Positions 36,633 to 51,024 of a stretch of DNA of 64,000 nucleotides are shown here, one piece after another; the first letter of the stretch is position 1, and each line of letters starts with the position of its first letter. The position numbers and the translations under genes were made by a program. The stretch comes from Oxalobacter aliiformigenes. GTDB lineage: Bacteria; Pseudomonadota; Gammaproteobacteria; Burkholderiales; Burkholderiaceae_D. The notes beneath the pieces are model-generated. The model saw only the letters and a list, made by a program, of their open reading frames with translations. It made no database searches and had not been told where the DNA came from. The stretch lies in contig NZ_CP098252.1 in NCBI RefSeq assembly GCF_027116575.1, forward strand, positions 1,922,001-1,986,000. The letters are read 5' to 3'.

Positions 36633-37766
36633 ATGGACGAAAACGACGTCGCCTTCCATGGCAACCTGATATGGTTATGTCCGGATCCAACAAAAACACG
36701 GCAACAACTTCGAAAACACATGACACAAGACAAACTCATCGGTCCCGGAAAAACATTTCTTATCAATACCTTATCCAACCAGAGCATCCTGGCTATCCTC
36801 GCTTTGCTGGCTATATTGGCCATTGTCTTCATCGTTTTGCGACTGAAACGATTCCGCAACAATATGCCATTGCACATCGTGCGTGTCTCTATCGCTTTTT
36901 TTTCACTTTATCTAACAGGCAAACTGCTCTCACAGTTCATTGAATTGCATGACATTTCAATAGTCACACCAAAAGAAATCAATTTCCTGTTTCTGGTCGC
37001 CATCGTCGCACTTGCCATCAGGGAATGCTTCCTTTTTGCAGATCACTTCAGAAGACATCTGGAAAATACCGGAAAAAATGCCACTTCGGCACAAATCATT
37101 ACCCGGGTTATAAAAATCGTGTGCGCCATTTCCATTCTGCTCATGTTCGGTGAACAATTCGGCCTGAGCTTTGCCGGATTATTGACATTCGGAGGAATAG
37201 GCGGGATTGCCATCGGTCTGGCGGGAAGAGATATTCTGAGCAATCTCTTTTCGGGAATCATGATCTATTTCGATCGTCCCTTCAATATCGGTGACTGGAT
37301 CCGGTCACCGGATCGCAATATTGAAGGAACGGTTCTTGAAATCGGATGGAGAACCACAAAAATCATGACGTTCCAGAACCGCCCGCTTTATGTCCCGAAC
37401 TATATATTTTCCACAATATGTGTGGAAAATCCGGGAAGAACACGAAACTGGCGCATCAAAACTTCCATAGGCATTCTTTGTGAAGATGTCGACAAAATAA
37501 AAGTTATCGTCGGCCAAATCCGGGATATGTTGAAAAAGAACGATAATATTGACCAGAGCCAGACCTTGCTGGTGAATTTCAATCAGATCGGAGATTTTTC
37601 CCTCAACATTCTCGTTTATTGTTTCACGAAAACGACTGTCTGGAGTGAATGGCTGCAAATACAGGAAGACGTTTATCTCGAAATCATCAACATTGTCCAG
37701 AAAAACGGTTCTGACCTGGCATATCCCACCCGCAAGGTTTTTCTGGAACAGATGGCGAAGCAATAA
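36633..37766 (+). CDS. MscS-family mechanosensitive channel
   Basis: The 377-residue protein has four or five N-terminal membrane helices and the MscS pore helix GGIAIGLAGRDILSNL near residue 190, followed by the beta domain (FDRPFNIGDWIRSPD, VLEIGWRTTKIMTFQNRPLYVPN). It should open under hypo-osmotic stress to release solutes. The residues before the first helix are weakly supported; an ATG at 36720 is a possible alternative start. The 239 bp before it hold no gene that I can support. Confidence 0.9.
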   Translation: MDENDVAFHGNLIWLCPDPTKTRQQLRKHMTQDKLIGPGKTFLINTLSNQSILAILALLAILAIVFIVLRLKRFRNNMPLHIVRVSIAFFSLYLTGKLLSQFIELHDISIVTPKEINFLFLVAIVALAIRECFLFADHFRRHLENTGKNATSAQIITRVIKIVCAISILLMFGEQFGLSFAGLLTFGGIGGIAIGLAGRDILSNLFSGIMIYFDRPFNIGDWIRSPDRNIEGTVLEIGWRTTKIMTFQNRPLYVPNYIFSTICVENPGRTRNWRIKTSIGILCEDVDKIKVIVGQIRDMLKKNDNIDQSQTLLVNFNQIGDFSLNILVYCFTKTTVWSEWLQIQEDVYLEIINIVQKNGSDLAYPTRKVFLEQMAKQ

Positions 37767-37907
37767 GCAGTTCCGATAAACGAAAAGACACAAATCATGA
37801 ACAAAACCGTATGGTACAAATGATTTTCCGCACACAAGGACACAGGAATATCCCGAGCATCATATACAAAAAACACCGTACAGCTTTACAATGAAAAATG
37901 AAAACCG

Positions 37908-38183
37908 GTGACGAACTGCGCCACATATCAGATGAAGTCCCCGTCTCCGGTCAAAGGAAAAAAACCGGCAAAAAAAAGTCTTGCCTCCGACAGTCAAATG
38001 TCGGAACACCTGACACCGATTTTTTTAGGAAAATACCTTGACGAGTTTATCCGGATAAAAATTGCAAGACCGGGGGAAAACAAAAAGATGAAAGCATGGC
38101 AACATGCCGAAATAGTCAAGCCCTATACCCACCTTGTCCTGAGAAAATTGCAGAAAAACGCAAAACTGCGACAAACGTTTTGA
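37908..38183 (+). CDS. Doubtful small basic ORF
   Basis: The frame encodes 91 residues from a GTG, or about 83 from an in-frame ATG at 37932. The product is rich in lysine (MKSPSPVKGKKPAKKSL) and has a helical C-terminal half (GKYLDEFIRIKIARPGENKK). No ribosome site or family is recognised. An overlapping frame starting MKTGDELRHISDEVP ends inside it, and an eight-A and a seven-T run lie between them, so the locus might be a degraded or frameshifted gene. Confidence 0.3.
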   Translation: MTNCATYQMKSPSPVKGKKPAKKSLASDSQMSEHLTPIFLGKYLDEFIRIKIARPGENKKMKAWQHAEIVKPYTHLVLRKLQKNAKLRQTF

Positions 38184-38266
38184 AACCATTTGTCACAAAT
38201 TTGTCCCATTATGAAAAAATGGGATGGTTTCCATACGTGACAAAAACTGCATAATTATTTGATTAT

Positions 38267-38357
38267 TGGCGGAAAGGGAGGGATTTGAACCCTCGATACG
38301 GGGTTACCGTATACCGGATTTCGAGTCCGGCGCATTCGACCACTCTGCCACCTTTCC
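38267..38357 (-). tRNA. tRNA-Ser (anticodon CGA)
   Basis: The minus strand folds into a class II tRNA of 91 nt: acceptor GGAAAGG pairs with CCTTTCC, the discriminator is G and CCA is encoded. The anticodon loop CTCGAAA gives anticodon CGA, the variable arm is long (TACGGTAACCCCGTA) and the T arm is GAGGGTTCAAATCCCTC. It reads UCG serine codons. A TATAAT box lies on the same strand at 38389-38394. Confidence 0.96.
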
Positions 38358-38502
38358 GTTTTTGAACTGCCAGAGAATCAGGCTCGCAATTATAACAGGA
38401 ATCGTCAAGGATTCATAACTATTATGCCCCCGTTTTGTTCCTTCTTTCCATGCGTGTCTTATAATAAATGTTTCTCATCTTTATTTGAACAGACATATCA
38501 CA

Positions 38503-39315
38503 ATGGCAAAAATTTATATCAAGAATGCCGAACAGATAGAAGGTATCCGGAAAGCGAGCAAACTGGCTGCCGAAGTGCTTGATTACGTTGCACCATTTGT
38601 CAAACCGGGGGTCAGTACAGGGGAACTGGACAAATTGTGTCATGAATTCATCACAGATCATGGCGCTGTTCCGGCCCCTTTGAATTATTGCCCGCCCGGA
38701 TATACCCCGTATCCCAAGGCGACCTGCATTTCCCTGAACGATGTGGTGTGTCACGGTATCCCCAATTTCAACAAGCTGCTGAAAAAAGGGGATACACTGA
38801 ATATCGACATTACTGTCATCAAGGACGGCTATTACGGCGATACCAGCCGTATGTATTTCGCCGGCGAACCGTCCATTATGGCAAAACGTCTGTCCAAAAT
38901 CACTTATGAATGCATGTGGCTGGGTATCAATGAAGTCAAGCCCGGCGCGCATTTCGGCGATATCGGATACGTCATCCAGCAATATGCGGAGGATGCCGGT
39001 TACAGTGTTGTCCGGGAATTTTGCGGTCACGGCGTCGGTATCGAATTCCACGAAGAACCGCAGGTTCTGCATTACGGCCGTCGAAATACAATGGATGAAT
39101 TGAAGCCTGGCATGATTTTCACCATCGAACCGATGATCAATGCGGGCGGAAAAGCGATCCGTTCCATGCCGGATGGCTGGACAATCAGAACAAAAGACCG
39201 CAGCCTGTCCGCCCAGTGGGAGCACACCATTCTGGTGACCGATACAGGTTATGAGGTTCTGACTGTTTCACCTGATATGCCGTCACCGCCACATTTCATC
39301 AGAAACAATCATTGA
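38503..39315 (+). CDS. map: Methionine aminopeptidase, type I
   Basis: Map removes N-terminal methionine. The 270-residue enzyme starts MAKIYIKNAEQIEGIRKASK; an upstream in-frame TTG at 38485 is not needed. The five metal ligands are in IDITVIKDGYYGDTSR, GHGVGIEFHE, FTIEPM and WEHTILV. Length is normal. It overlaps glnD by 4 bp. Peptide deformylase, the preceding step in N-terminal processing, is encoded nearby at 42.7 kb. Confidence 0.97.
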   Translation: MAKIYIKNAEQIEGIRKASKLAAEVLDYVAPFVKPGVSTGELDKLCHEFITDHGAVPAPLNYCPPGYTPYPKATCISLNDVVCHGIPNFNKLLKKGDTLNIDITVIKDGYYGDTSRMYFAGEPSIMAKRLSKITYECMWLGINEVKPGAHFGDIGYVIQQYAEDAGYSVVREFCGHGVGIEFHEEPQVLHYGRRNTMDELKPGMIFTIEPMINAGGKAIRSMPDGWTIRTKDRSLSAQWEHTILVTDTGYEVLTVSPDMPSPPHFIRNNH

Positions 39316-41891
39316 AAACCGTGACGGATCATATCGACAATTCGCTGAAGAAACGTCTGGTTTCATTACGGAATGCCGCAATCGAAGAGTACAGGACGGA
39401 CTTTCATCCGCAGCGTCTGCTTAAAACCCTGTGCAGGAATGTCGATAAAATATTGATTGACGCATGGAACGAAACCGGTCTGTCTTCCGAGCATGTGTTG
39501 ATTGCCGTCGGCGGTTATGGTCGCGGCGAGCTTTATCCCTACTCGGATATTGATGTTCTGATTCTGTTGAACCGGAATCCGGACAGCGATTTGCAGCAAA
39601 AGCTTGAATCACTTATCCAGACATTCTGGTCTCTGGGACTGACTATTGGACACAGTGTCAGGACGATTGATGAATGTCTGGAGGAATCGGCACATGATAT
39701 CACGATCCAGACCAGCCTTCTGGAAGCCCGTTATATAACCGGTAGCCGGCGTCTGTTCAGACAAATGAAAGAACGCTACGACGCCCAGATGAATGCACAG
39801 GCGTTTTTTATCGCGAAAATGCTGGAAACCCGGCAACGTCATGTCAAGATGGGTGACACGCCATACAGCCTTGAACCGAACTGCAAGGAGAGTCCGGGCG
39901 GATTGCGGGATCTTCAGGTTATTTTATGGGCGGCAAAAGCTGCAAAACTGGGGAATTCATGGAACGAACTGGCGCAACGTGGCCTGATTACGGCTTCCGA
40001 GGCACAACAACTGAGAAAAAAGGAAAGAGCGTTCAAGGATATCCGGATCCGTCTGCATATTCAGGCGCAACGATGTGAAGACAGACTTCTGTTCGATTTG
40101 CAAATGCCGGTCGCCGAGACATTCCGGTTCAGGAAAAAAGGAAAGATTCTGGACCGGCGTGCAGCCAGTGAATGCATGATGCAACGTTATTACCGGGCTG
40201 CCCATACTGTCACCCAGCTCAATACGATTCTGCTGCAGAACTTGCAGGCCCGTCTGTTTCCGAAGCCTTATCTTCCAGTTCGAATCAACGACCGTTTCAA
40301 TGAAGTCAATAACCTGGTCGACATTACGGACGACAAGGTTTTTCTCGAACATCCCTCTTCCCTGCTCGAAGTGTTTTATCTGTTATGCCAGCGCTCCGAC
40401 CTGAAAAACATGACGGCACGTACCCTCCGTGCCATGTGGCACGCCCGCATTCACATTGACCGGAATTTCAGAAGCGATTCGACCAACCAGTCGTTTTTCC
40501 TCCGCATTCTGAAATCGCCCCGTTTCGCCGCCAGGGCGCTGCAACACATGAACGAGTTGGGAATCCTCGGCAGGTACTTGCCCAATTTCGGAAAAATCGT
40601 GGGGCAAATGCAACACGATCTCTTCCATCAGTACACTGTCGACCAGCACATTCTGACGGTTATCGCCAATCTGCACCGGTTTTCACTTGCCGAGTATGCA
40701 CATGAAAATCCGCTTTGCAGTCAACTGATGACCAGTTTCGACAAACCCTGGCTTCTCTACGTCGCCGCACTGTTTCATGATATCGCCAAAGGCCGTGGCG
40801 GCGATCACTCCTTGCTGGGAACGAACGATGCCAGAAGATTCTGCAAGCAGCACCGTCTGAGTCCTGACGATACCGAACTGATCGTTTTTCTGGTTCGGGA
40901 ACATCTGACCCTGTCGCAAGTCGCCCAGAAAAAAGACTTGTCCGATCCGGAAGTTATCCGCCAATTCGCCGAACGGATCAAAGATGAACGCCATCTCACC
41001 GCCCTGTATCTTCTGACGGTGGCCGATATACGCGGAACCAATCCGCAGATATGGAATGCATGGAAAAGCAAGCTGCTGGAAGATCTGTTGCATCTGACTT
41101 TGCGCGTGCTTGGAGGTGAAGAGATTTCCGTCGACCACGAACTGAAAAAACGCCAGAAAGAAGCTCTGGCGACATTGCGTCTGTACGGTCTGCCTGAATA
41201 TGCCCATGAGGAATTCTGGAAACAGCTGGATATCGTTTATTTCCTGAGACACGATGCATCGGATATCGCCTGGCAGACCCGGACACTATACTGGCGTGCG
41301 AATTCATCCGAACCCATCGTCAAATGCCGTCTCTCGCCGATCGGCGAAGGACTGCAGGTCACGGTCTATATGCTTGACCGCGCCGATTTGTTTGCCCGGA
41401 TATGCAGTTATTTCGACAGAAAGAACTTCAGTATTCTTGATGCGAAAATCCACACGACGATCCACGACTACGCATTGGACACTTTTCTCGTAACCCGGCA
41501 AGGTTTTGAAAAAAATTACCGTGACATCATTACACTGGTCGAGCATGAGTTGACGGAACTGCTGAAGTCGCAACACATATTGCCACCGCCTTCCAAGCCG
41601 CACCTGTCGCGTAAATCACGATCTTTCCCCATTTCGCCGACGCTGGATCTGAGACCGGATGCCAGCGGCAAGTGTTTTGTCCTGTCCATTACAGCCAATG
41701 ACAGAACCGGACTTCTGTATTCCATCGCACAGGTTTTCAGCCGGTACAAGGTGAACCTGCACACGGCGAAAGTCATGACACTGGGAGAACGGATTGAAGA
41801 CGTTTTCCTGATCGACAGCGAAATGCTTCAGCATCCTCGCGCGCAGATTCAGTTCGAAACGGATATGATCGACATTTTGAAAGTTTCATGA
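39312..41891 (+). CDS. glnD: Bifunctional uridylyltransferase/uridylyl-removing enzyme
   Basis: GlnD senses glutamine and modifies PII proteins, which control NtrB/NtrC and glutamine synthetase adenylylation. The 859-residue protein has the nucleotidyltransferase motif GGYGRGELYPYSDIDVLI near residue 68, an HD domain (FHDIAKGRGGDHS near residue 490) and two C-terminal ACT domains (RADLFARICSYFDRKN; NDRTGLLYSIAQVFSRYK). It begins at a TTG that overlaps the map stop. It links functionally with glnA and its NtrC sites at the left end. Confidence 0.97.
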   Translation: MKTVTDHIDNSLKKRLVSLRNAAIEEYRTDFHPQRLLKTLCRNVDKILIDAWNETGLSSEHVLIAVGGYGRGELYPYSDIDVLILLNRNPDSDLQQKLESLIQTFWSLGLTIGHSVRTIDECLEESAHDITIQTSLLEARYITGSRRLFRQMKERYDAQMNAQAFFIAKMLETRQRHVKMGDTPYSLEPNCKESPGGLRDLQVILWAAKAAKLGNSWNELAQRGLITASEAQQLRKKERAFKDIRIRLHIQAQRCEDRLLFDLQMPVAETFRFRKKGKILDRRAASECMMQRYYRAAHTVTQLNTILLQNLQARLFPKPYLPVRINDRFNEVNNLVDITDDKVFLEHPSSLLEVFYLLCQRSDLKNMTARTLRAMWHARIHIDRNFRSDSTNQSFFLRILKSPRFAARALQHMNELGILGRYLPNFGKIVGQMQHDLFHQYTVDQHILTVIANLHRFSLAEYAHENPLCSQLMTSFDKPWLLYVAALFHDIAKGRGGDHSLLGTNDARRFCKQHRLSPDDTELIVFLVREHLTLSQVAQKKDLSDPEVIRQFAERIKDERHLTALYLLTVADIRGTNPQIWNAWKSKLLEDLLHLTLRVLGGEEISVDHELKKRQKEALATLRLYGLPEYAHEEFWKQLDIVYFLRHDASDIAWQTRTLYWRANSSEPIVKCRLSPIGEGLQVTVYMLDRADLFARICSYFDRKNFSILDAKIHTTIHDYALDTFLVTRQGFEKNYRDIITLVEHELTELLKSQHILPPPSKPHLSRKSRSFPISPTLDLRPDASGKCFVLSITANDRTGLLYSIAQVFSRYKVNLHTAKVMTLGERIEDVFLIDSEMLQHPRAQIQFETDMIDILKVS

Positions 41892-41909
41892 ATTTTCATC
41901 TGATATACC

Positions 41910-42656
41910 ATGAATGAACCGGTCCGTCTTTCCAAGCGCATGTCTGAACTGGGAATCTGTTCCCGGCGTGAAGCCGATGAATGGATCGAACGTGGATGGG
42001 TTATGGTTGACGGGAAGGTCATCTCCCAGTTGGGCAGCAAGATATTGCCTGACCAGAAAATTACCGTGCGCAAACAGGCTTCTCTCGAGCAGTCGAAAAA
42101 AGTCACCATTCTGATCAACAAACCGGTCGGTTACGTCAGCGGTCAGGCAGAAAACGGATACAAACCGGCTGTTTCTCTGATTAACGAAACGACTCACTGG
42201 AAAAACGATCCGTCAAAAGAGAAATTCAGGCCATCGCAATTGCGCAGTCTGGTACCTGCCGGAAGGCTCGATATTGATTCGGTCGGTCTTCTGGTATTGA
42301 CACAGGACGGCCGTATCGCCAGGCAGTTGATCGGGGAAAATTCGACAACGGACAAGGAATATCTGGTACGGGTCAAATACCTGAAGCCGGGAAGACTTCC
42401 CGACAGTGATCTCCGGCTTTTAAGACATGGATTGAAACTGGATGGAAAACCGCTTTTGCCGGCCAAGGTCCATTGGCAAAACGACGACCAGTTACGTTTC
42501 GTATTGCGTGAAGGGAAAAAAAGACAGATCCGGCGGATGTGCGAAGCGGTCGGCCTGAAAGTCATCGGACTGAAAAGAATCCGTATCGGTCAGGTCAGAC
42601 TGGGGGACTTGCCTCCCGGACAATGGCGGTATCTTGGGGCCGGCGAAAAATTCTGA
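41910..42656 (+). CDS. RsuA/RluF-type rRNA pseudouridine synthase
   Basis: The 248-residue protein has an N-terminal S4 RNA-binding domain ([20 protein letters not shown]) and the catalytic motif [19 protein letters not shown] with the active aspartate near residue 117. The [17 protein letters not shown] block near residue 205 fits the RsuA/RluB/E/F family, closest in layout to RluF. The exact target uridine cannot be assigned. It follows glnD by 18 bp. Confidence 0.9.
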   Translation: MNEPVRLSKRMSELGICSRREADEWIERGWVMVDGKVISQLGSKILPDQKITVRKQASLEQSKKVTILINKPVGYVSGQAENGYKPAVSLINETTHWKNDPSKEKFRPSQLRSLVPAGRLDIDSVGLLVLTQDGRIARQLIGENSTTDKEYLVRVKYLKPGRLPDSDLRLLRHGLKLDGKPLLPAKVHWQNDDQLRFVLREGKKRQIRRMCEAVGLKVIGLKRIRIGQVRLGDLPPGQWRYLGAGEKF

Positions 42657-42701
42657 TTCCTGCAGAACCGCTGTTTGCCTGCCCCGTCTGATGCCGTATC
42701 A

Positions 42702-43232
42702 TCAATCCTCCGGATCATCGTCCTCGTCAAACGCATCCGAAAAACCGAACAGATCCAGATCAAGCATCCTCATCGGATAGAGGATGCCATCCAGATGATC
42801 ACATTCATGCTGGACGACTCTGGCGTGAAAACCGTCCGCGTCCCTGCTGATCCGGTTGCCGAACTGATCAAAACCCTCATAATGTATTTTCTTCCATCTT
42901 GGAACAACCCCTCTCATGCCGGGTACTGACAGGCAACCTTCCCACCCTTCATCGATTTCATCGGTCAAGGGGCGAATGACCGGATTGATCAGAACGGTTT
43001 TGGGAACGGGAGGGGCATCCGGATACCGATTATTTTCATCGTATCCGAATATCACCACCCTTTTCAGCACGCCGATCTGGGGAGCCGCCAGCCCTGCCCC
43101 GTCGGCGGCATGCATGGTTTCGAACATATCCGAAACCAGTTCATTCAATTCCGGCGTATTGAACTGTCCAACGGGTTCGGACTCTCTCAACAATCGGGAA
43201 TGCCCCATTTTCAGAATTTTTCGTACTGCCAT
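42702..43232 (-). CDS. def: Peptide deformylase
   Basis: Def removes the formyl group from nascent peptides. The 176-residue protein starts [18 protein letters not shown] and has all three motifs: [21 protein letters not shown] and QHECDHLDG, which supply the metal ligands. The longer open frame back to 43466 overlaps galU and is not coding. The acidic tail ([11 protein letters not shown]) is unremarkable. It is last in the smc-zipA-ligA-galU-def series, 5 bp after galU. Confidence 0.96.
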   Translation of the reverse strand: MAVRKILKMGHSRLLRESEPVGQFNTPELNELVSDMFETMHAADGAGLAAPQIGVLKRVVIFGYDENNRYPDAPPVPKTVLINPVIRPLTDEIDEGWEGCLSVPGMRGVVPRWKKIHYEGFDQFGNRISRDADGFHARVVQHECDHLDGILYPMRMLDLDLFGFSDAFDEDDDPED

Positions 43233-43237
43233 ACTCT

Positions 43238-47256
<4,019 letters not shown>

Positions 47257-47260
<4 letters not shown>

Positions 47261-50200
47261 GCTCTTAAAACCTCATCTGAAAATTTTGCAGCGTCATTAA
47301 TATCTACTGTCACGATCCGTGAAACCCCCTGTTCCTGCATGGTCACCCCTACCAGTTCCTCCGCCATTTCCATAGCGATCCTGTTATGCGAAATGAACAG
47401 AAACTGGGTCTGTTCCGACATTTTCGTCACCATGTTGCTGAAACGTTCCGTATTGGCATCATCCAGAGGCGCATCCACTTCGTCAAGCAGACAAAAAGGT
47501 GCCGGATTCAGCTGAAATAACGAAAAAACCAATGCTATCGCGGTTAACGCTTTTTCTCCACCCGAGAGAAGGTGAATTGTGGCATTTTTTTTACCTGGCG
47601 GTTGTGCCATGATCTGTACTCCGGCATCCAGAATCTCGTTGCCGGTCATCAAAAGCCGGGCATGACCCCCACCGAACAATACCGGAAACAACTCGTTTAA
47701 CGAACTGTTGACCTGATCGAATGTATTTTTCAGCAGCATCCGCGTTTCCCGGTCTATCCGTCTGATGGCGTCTTCCAGCGTCACAATGGCATCGGTCAGA
47801 TCCTGATACTGTTCCTGAAGATATTTTTGCCTTTTTTCACCCTCATCCAGTTCCATGGCAGCTCCCAGATTGACCGGTCCAAGTCCATCAATTTCGGCGG
47901 ACAAACGGCTGATTTCCGCCTGGAAAGCGGACGCCTTTGCATGAGGAGATATCCATTGCGTCAATTCCCCGACATCAGCCATGACTTCAGCCAGTTTCCG
48001 ATCATATTGTTCCACATTGATCCGGGCCGCCTGTTCTTTCAGTTGCAATGAAACTATTTTATCCCTTTGAGGCTGCAATCCTCTTTCCAGCTGCAATCTT
48101 CCCTCAAGCATCCCCCGCAACTGTTGAGCCAGATCATCCAGATTCTGCCTCAGCTCTACCAGAGCATTTTCCTGCGTCATACGAGTTTCAAGCAATATCT
48201 GAAGATTTTCCTGTGCGATCTTGTCGTCCAGTTCCTGTAATTCCAGTTGTCCCTGATCCAGATTTCCGGATACTATCCTGACCTGGTTTTCAGCTGTCTG
48301 GATTTGCCTTTCAAGTTCGGCAATCCGTTTAACCAGTGTTTCTTTTTCAAACTCAGCCTGTTGTGCTTTCCGTTCTGCCTGGCGAAGCTCTTCCCGGAAC
48401 AATCCCAGCTTCTCTTCTTCTTTTGCAATCCTGTCGTAAGAAGATTCTTCCTTGCCCTGCCATTCAGCCAGAAGCATATCGAGTTCTTCCAGTCTTTTTT
48501 CTTCCTCCTGCAAGTCGGCTTCTTTATCCTGCCTCAGATGATACAACTCGGACAAATCTGTATCGATACGTATCTTCTGGTCACGATAAAGCCGATCGGC
48601 TTCTTCCAGTTTCAGAATGGACAGGCGTATCTCATGAATACGTTGCAGCACATTCGTTGCCTGATTCCGCCAGTTCTGAATCTGCATTTGTGCCTCATCC
48701 AGCTCGGTTTCGGCCGATCTGAACCGTTCCATCGCCTGAGACAATTCGCTTTTCATTTCTTCCTGTACACATTCGAGCCTTTCGATCTCCTGTTGCCTGG
48801 AAAAAACGCCGTCCGTCTCCGATTCAAGAGCGAATAACCGGACACTTTGCCTGTCGACAATATGCCCATCCGGTACAACAAAACAGGCACCTTTCGGCAA
48901 AGTTTCTCTTCTCTGAAGCGCCTGTTCAAGATTGTCAGCGACATACACATGACACAACCAGTTTTCCAGAATGTCACGAAAAGACGACTTGTCACAATAA
49001 ACAAGATCCACCAGTGAATCCATCCCGGACACTTTTTCGTTATCCGTTTCTGTCCCGGATCCTTGTGCAGAAAAGAAACAGATTCTGGCAGGCAATATCT
49101 CCTTTGAAAACGGTTTGGCCCAATCCAGTGACGATAACTCAATTGCCCGTATTCTTTCTGACAATACTGCCTCCAGGGCGGTTTCCCATTCCGGATCGGT
49201 GTGAACGGATTGCCACAGGGGATTGAAACCGGTCAATTCATGCTTTTCAAGCCAGTCGTACAATTTGCTTTTGGACTGTGTCTTGTCCTGAAGCTGTTTC
49301 AACGTAACGAGACGCGCTTCACCCTGCAAATGACGGGTCTTGCATTCATTCAGTTGTTCCCGCGCCACACGACACTTGTTTTCAATTTCGGGAATCTGGT
49401 CCTGTTTGAACTCTTCATTCAGGCGCAGTTCCTCCAGCAAATGTTCCTGTTCCCGTTCTTCATCTTTTTTTGCGACCAGATCATTCATATCCGGTTCGAC
49501 AATCTGTTTTTGCTGCTGCAACAGTTTTTCCTGCCGTATCTGGCACTCCTGCAATATATCGGCCAGATTCTTGTGATTACTGGAAGAAACCGCGATCTGC
49601 TGTCTGATCTGCAAAATACGATCATGAACCTCCTGTGCCTGTCCGCGTATTTCACCCAAGAGACTTTCGAACCCGGGCAATTCTCCTGCTTTGCAAAAAC
49701 AGAGTTCTTGCGCCGCTTCGCAATTCAATATGGCTTCTTCCAGATCCTGCCTGCCCGATGCCAGTTCTTCGGAAAACGTAATGATTTGCCTGGACCATTG
49801 ATTTTTCTGGTCCTGAAAAGAAAGTATTTGCGCCTGCAATCTTTTTCTTGTCTCAATCACATAACGAATCTGTGCTTCCAGGCTGCCGATCTCCGCATTG
49901 GTTTTATAGAGCTCCCCCTGTGCTGCATGCAATTTCTGGTTCGCCATGTCGTGAGCCTCTCTCAGTTTTTCAAGTTCTGCCTCACGTTTGAACAAGTCAG
50001 CCGTCATCGCCTCAAGAGCGGTCTGTGCTTTTTCTATTTCCTGCGCCAGTTCCGCCTGTTCGCGAGCGCTTGCCTGTTTCTGGAGCAGCCAGAGCAGTTT
50101 CTGTTGCCGGTCTTTTGCGTCCACCAGATTCTGATACTGCTTGGCCAGATCGGCTTGCACTCGCAATTTCTCAAGATTCTGGTTCAGTTCATGCAGTATG

Positions 50201-50787
50201 TCCGATACCCTGTTCAGATTTTCACGGGTATCCACCAGCCTGTTTTCAGTTTCCCGGCGTCTTTCACGATACTTCGACACACCAGCGGCTTCCTCAAGAA
50301 AAACGCGAAGCTCTTCCGGCCTGGCCTCGATAATACGGGCTATCATACCCTGGCCGATAATGGCGTAAGCCCTGGGACCAAGGCCTGTTCCGAGAAAGAT
50401 ATCCTGAACATCCCGCCGCCGCACAGCGACATTATTGATAAAATAGGTCGAACCTCCTTCGCGGGTAAGAACTCGCTTGACGGCCAATTCCCCGTATTTT
50501 CCCCACTGTCCACCGACTCTGCCGTCGCTATTGTCAAATGTCAGTTCGACTGACGCCCTTCCCGCCGACCTGCGCTGTGTCGTTCCGTTGAAAATGACGT
50601 CTCTCATTGATTCTCCGCGAAGCTCGGATGCTCTTGACTCCCCCAGAACCCAGCGAACCGCATCGATAATATTCGATTTGCCGCAACCGTTCGGTCCGAC
50701 GACACCGATCAGCTTCCCGTTGATCTGTATGGTCGTGGGATCGACAAACGATTTGAAACCCGACAATTTTATCGATGTTAATTGCAC
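47257..50787 (-). CDS. smc: Chromosome segregation protein SMC
   Basis: The 1176-residue SMC ATPase begins at a GTG (AAGG upstream) with MQLTSIKLSGFKSF. It has Walker A GPNGCGKSNIIDAVRWVLGE, long coiled coils (residues 170-500 and 660-1000), a hinge around residues 510-640, and the C-terminal LSGGEKALTAIALVFSLF signature and CLLDEVDAPLDDAN Walker B. It condenses and organises the chromosome with ScpA/ScpB, not encoded here. It heads the series with zipA and ligA. Confidence 0.97.
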
Positions 50788-51024
50788 AGAAAAAATACCT
50801 TCTCACAAAGTCATAATCATATCATCCACTATCTGGCGATTCCCCAAAACAAGTGAAAACAGCAGAAAGCGATCCATCCGTTTCCAGCCGATCTCTTTTT
50901 CAGGGATATTGGAACAATTATTGACTGTAACTGTTTGCCTTTGCTCAGTTTTTTTACATTTTTTTCATTCTTGAAATGGGTTCTTTTTTGTATACTTGAA
51001 GTATCTTTCACCGGGAGCTTAACT

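Noticed and set aside
36386..36943. A 185-codon plus-strand open frame overlapping the MscS gene start
   Set aside because: Its Arg/His/Thr-rich content has no motif, and the overlapping MscS frame is clearly coding.
49201..50553. A 450-codon plus-strand open frame opposite smc
   Set aside because: It is a Phe/Leu-rich shadow of the Gln/Glu/Lys-rich coiled-coil codons of smc; the smc frame has full SMC motifs.
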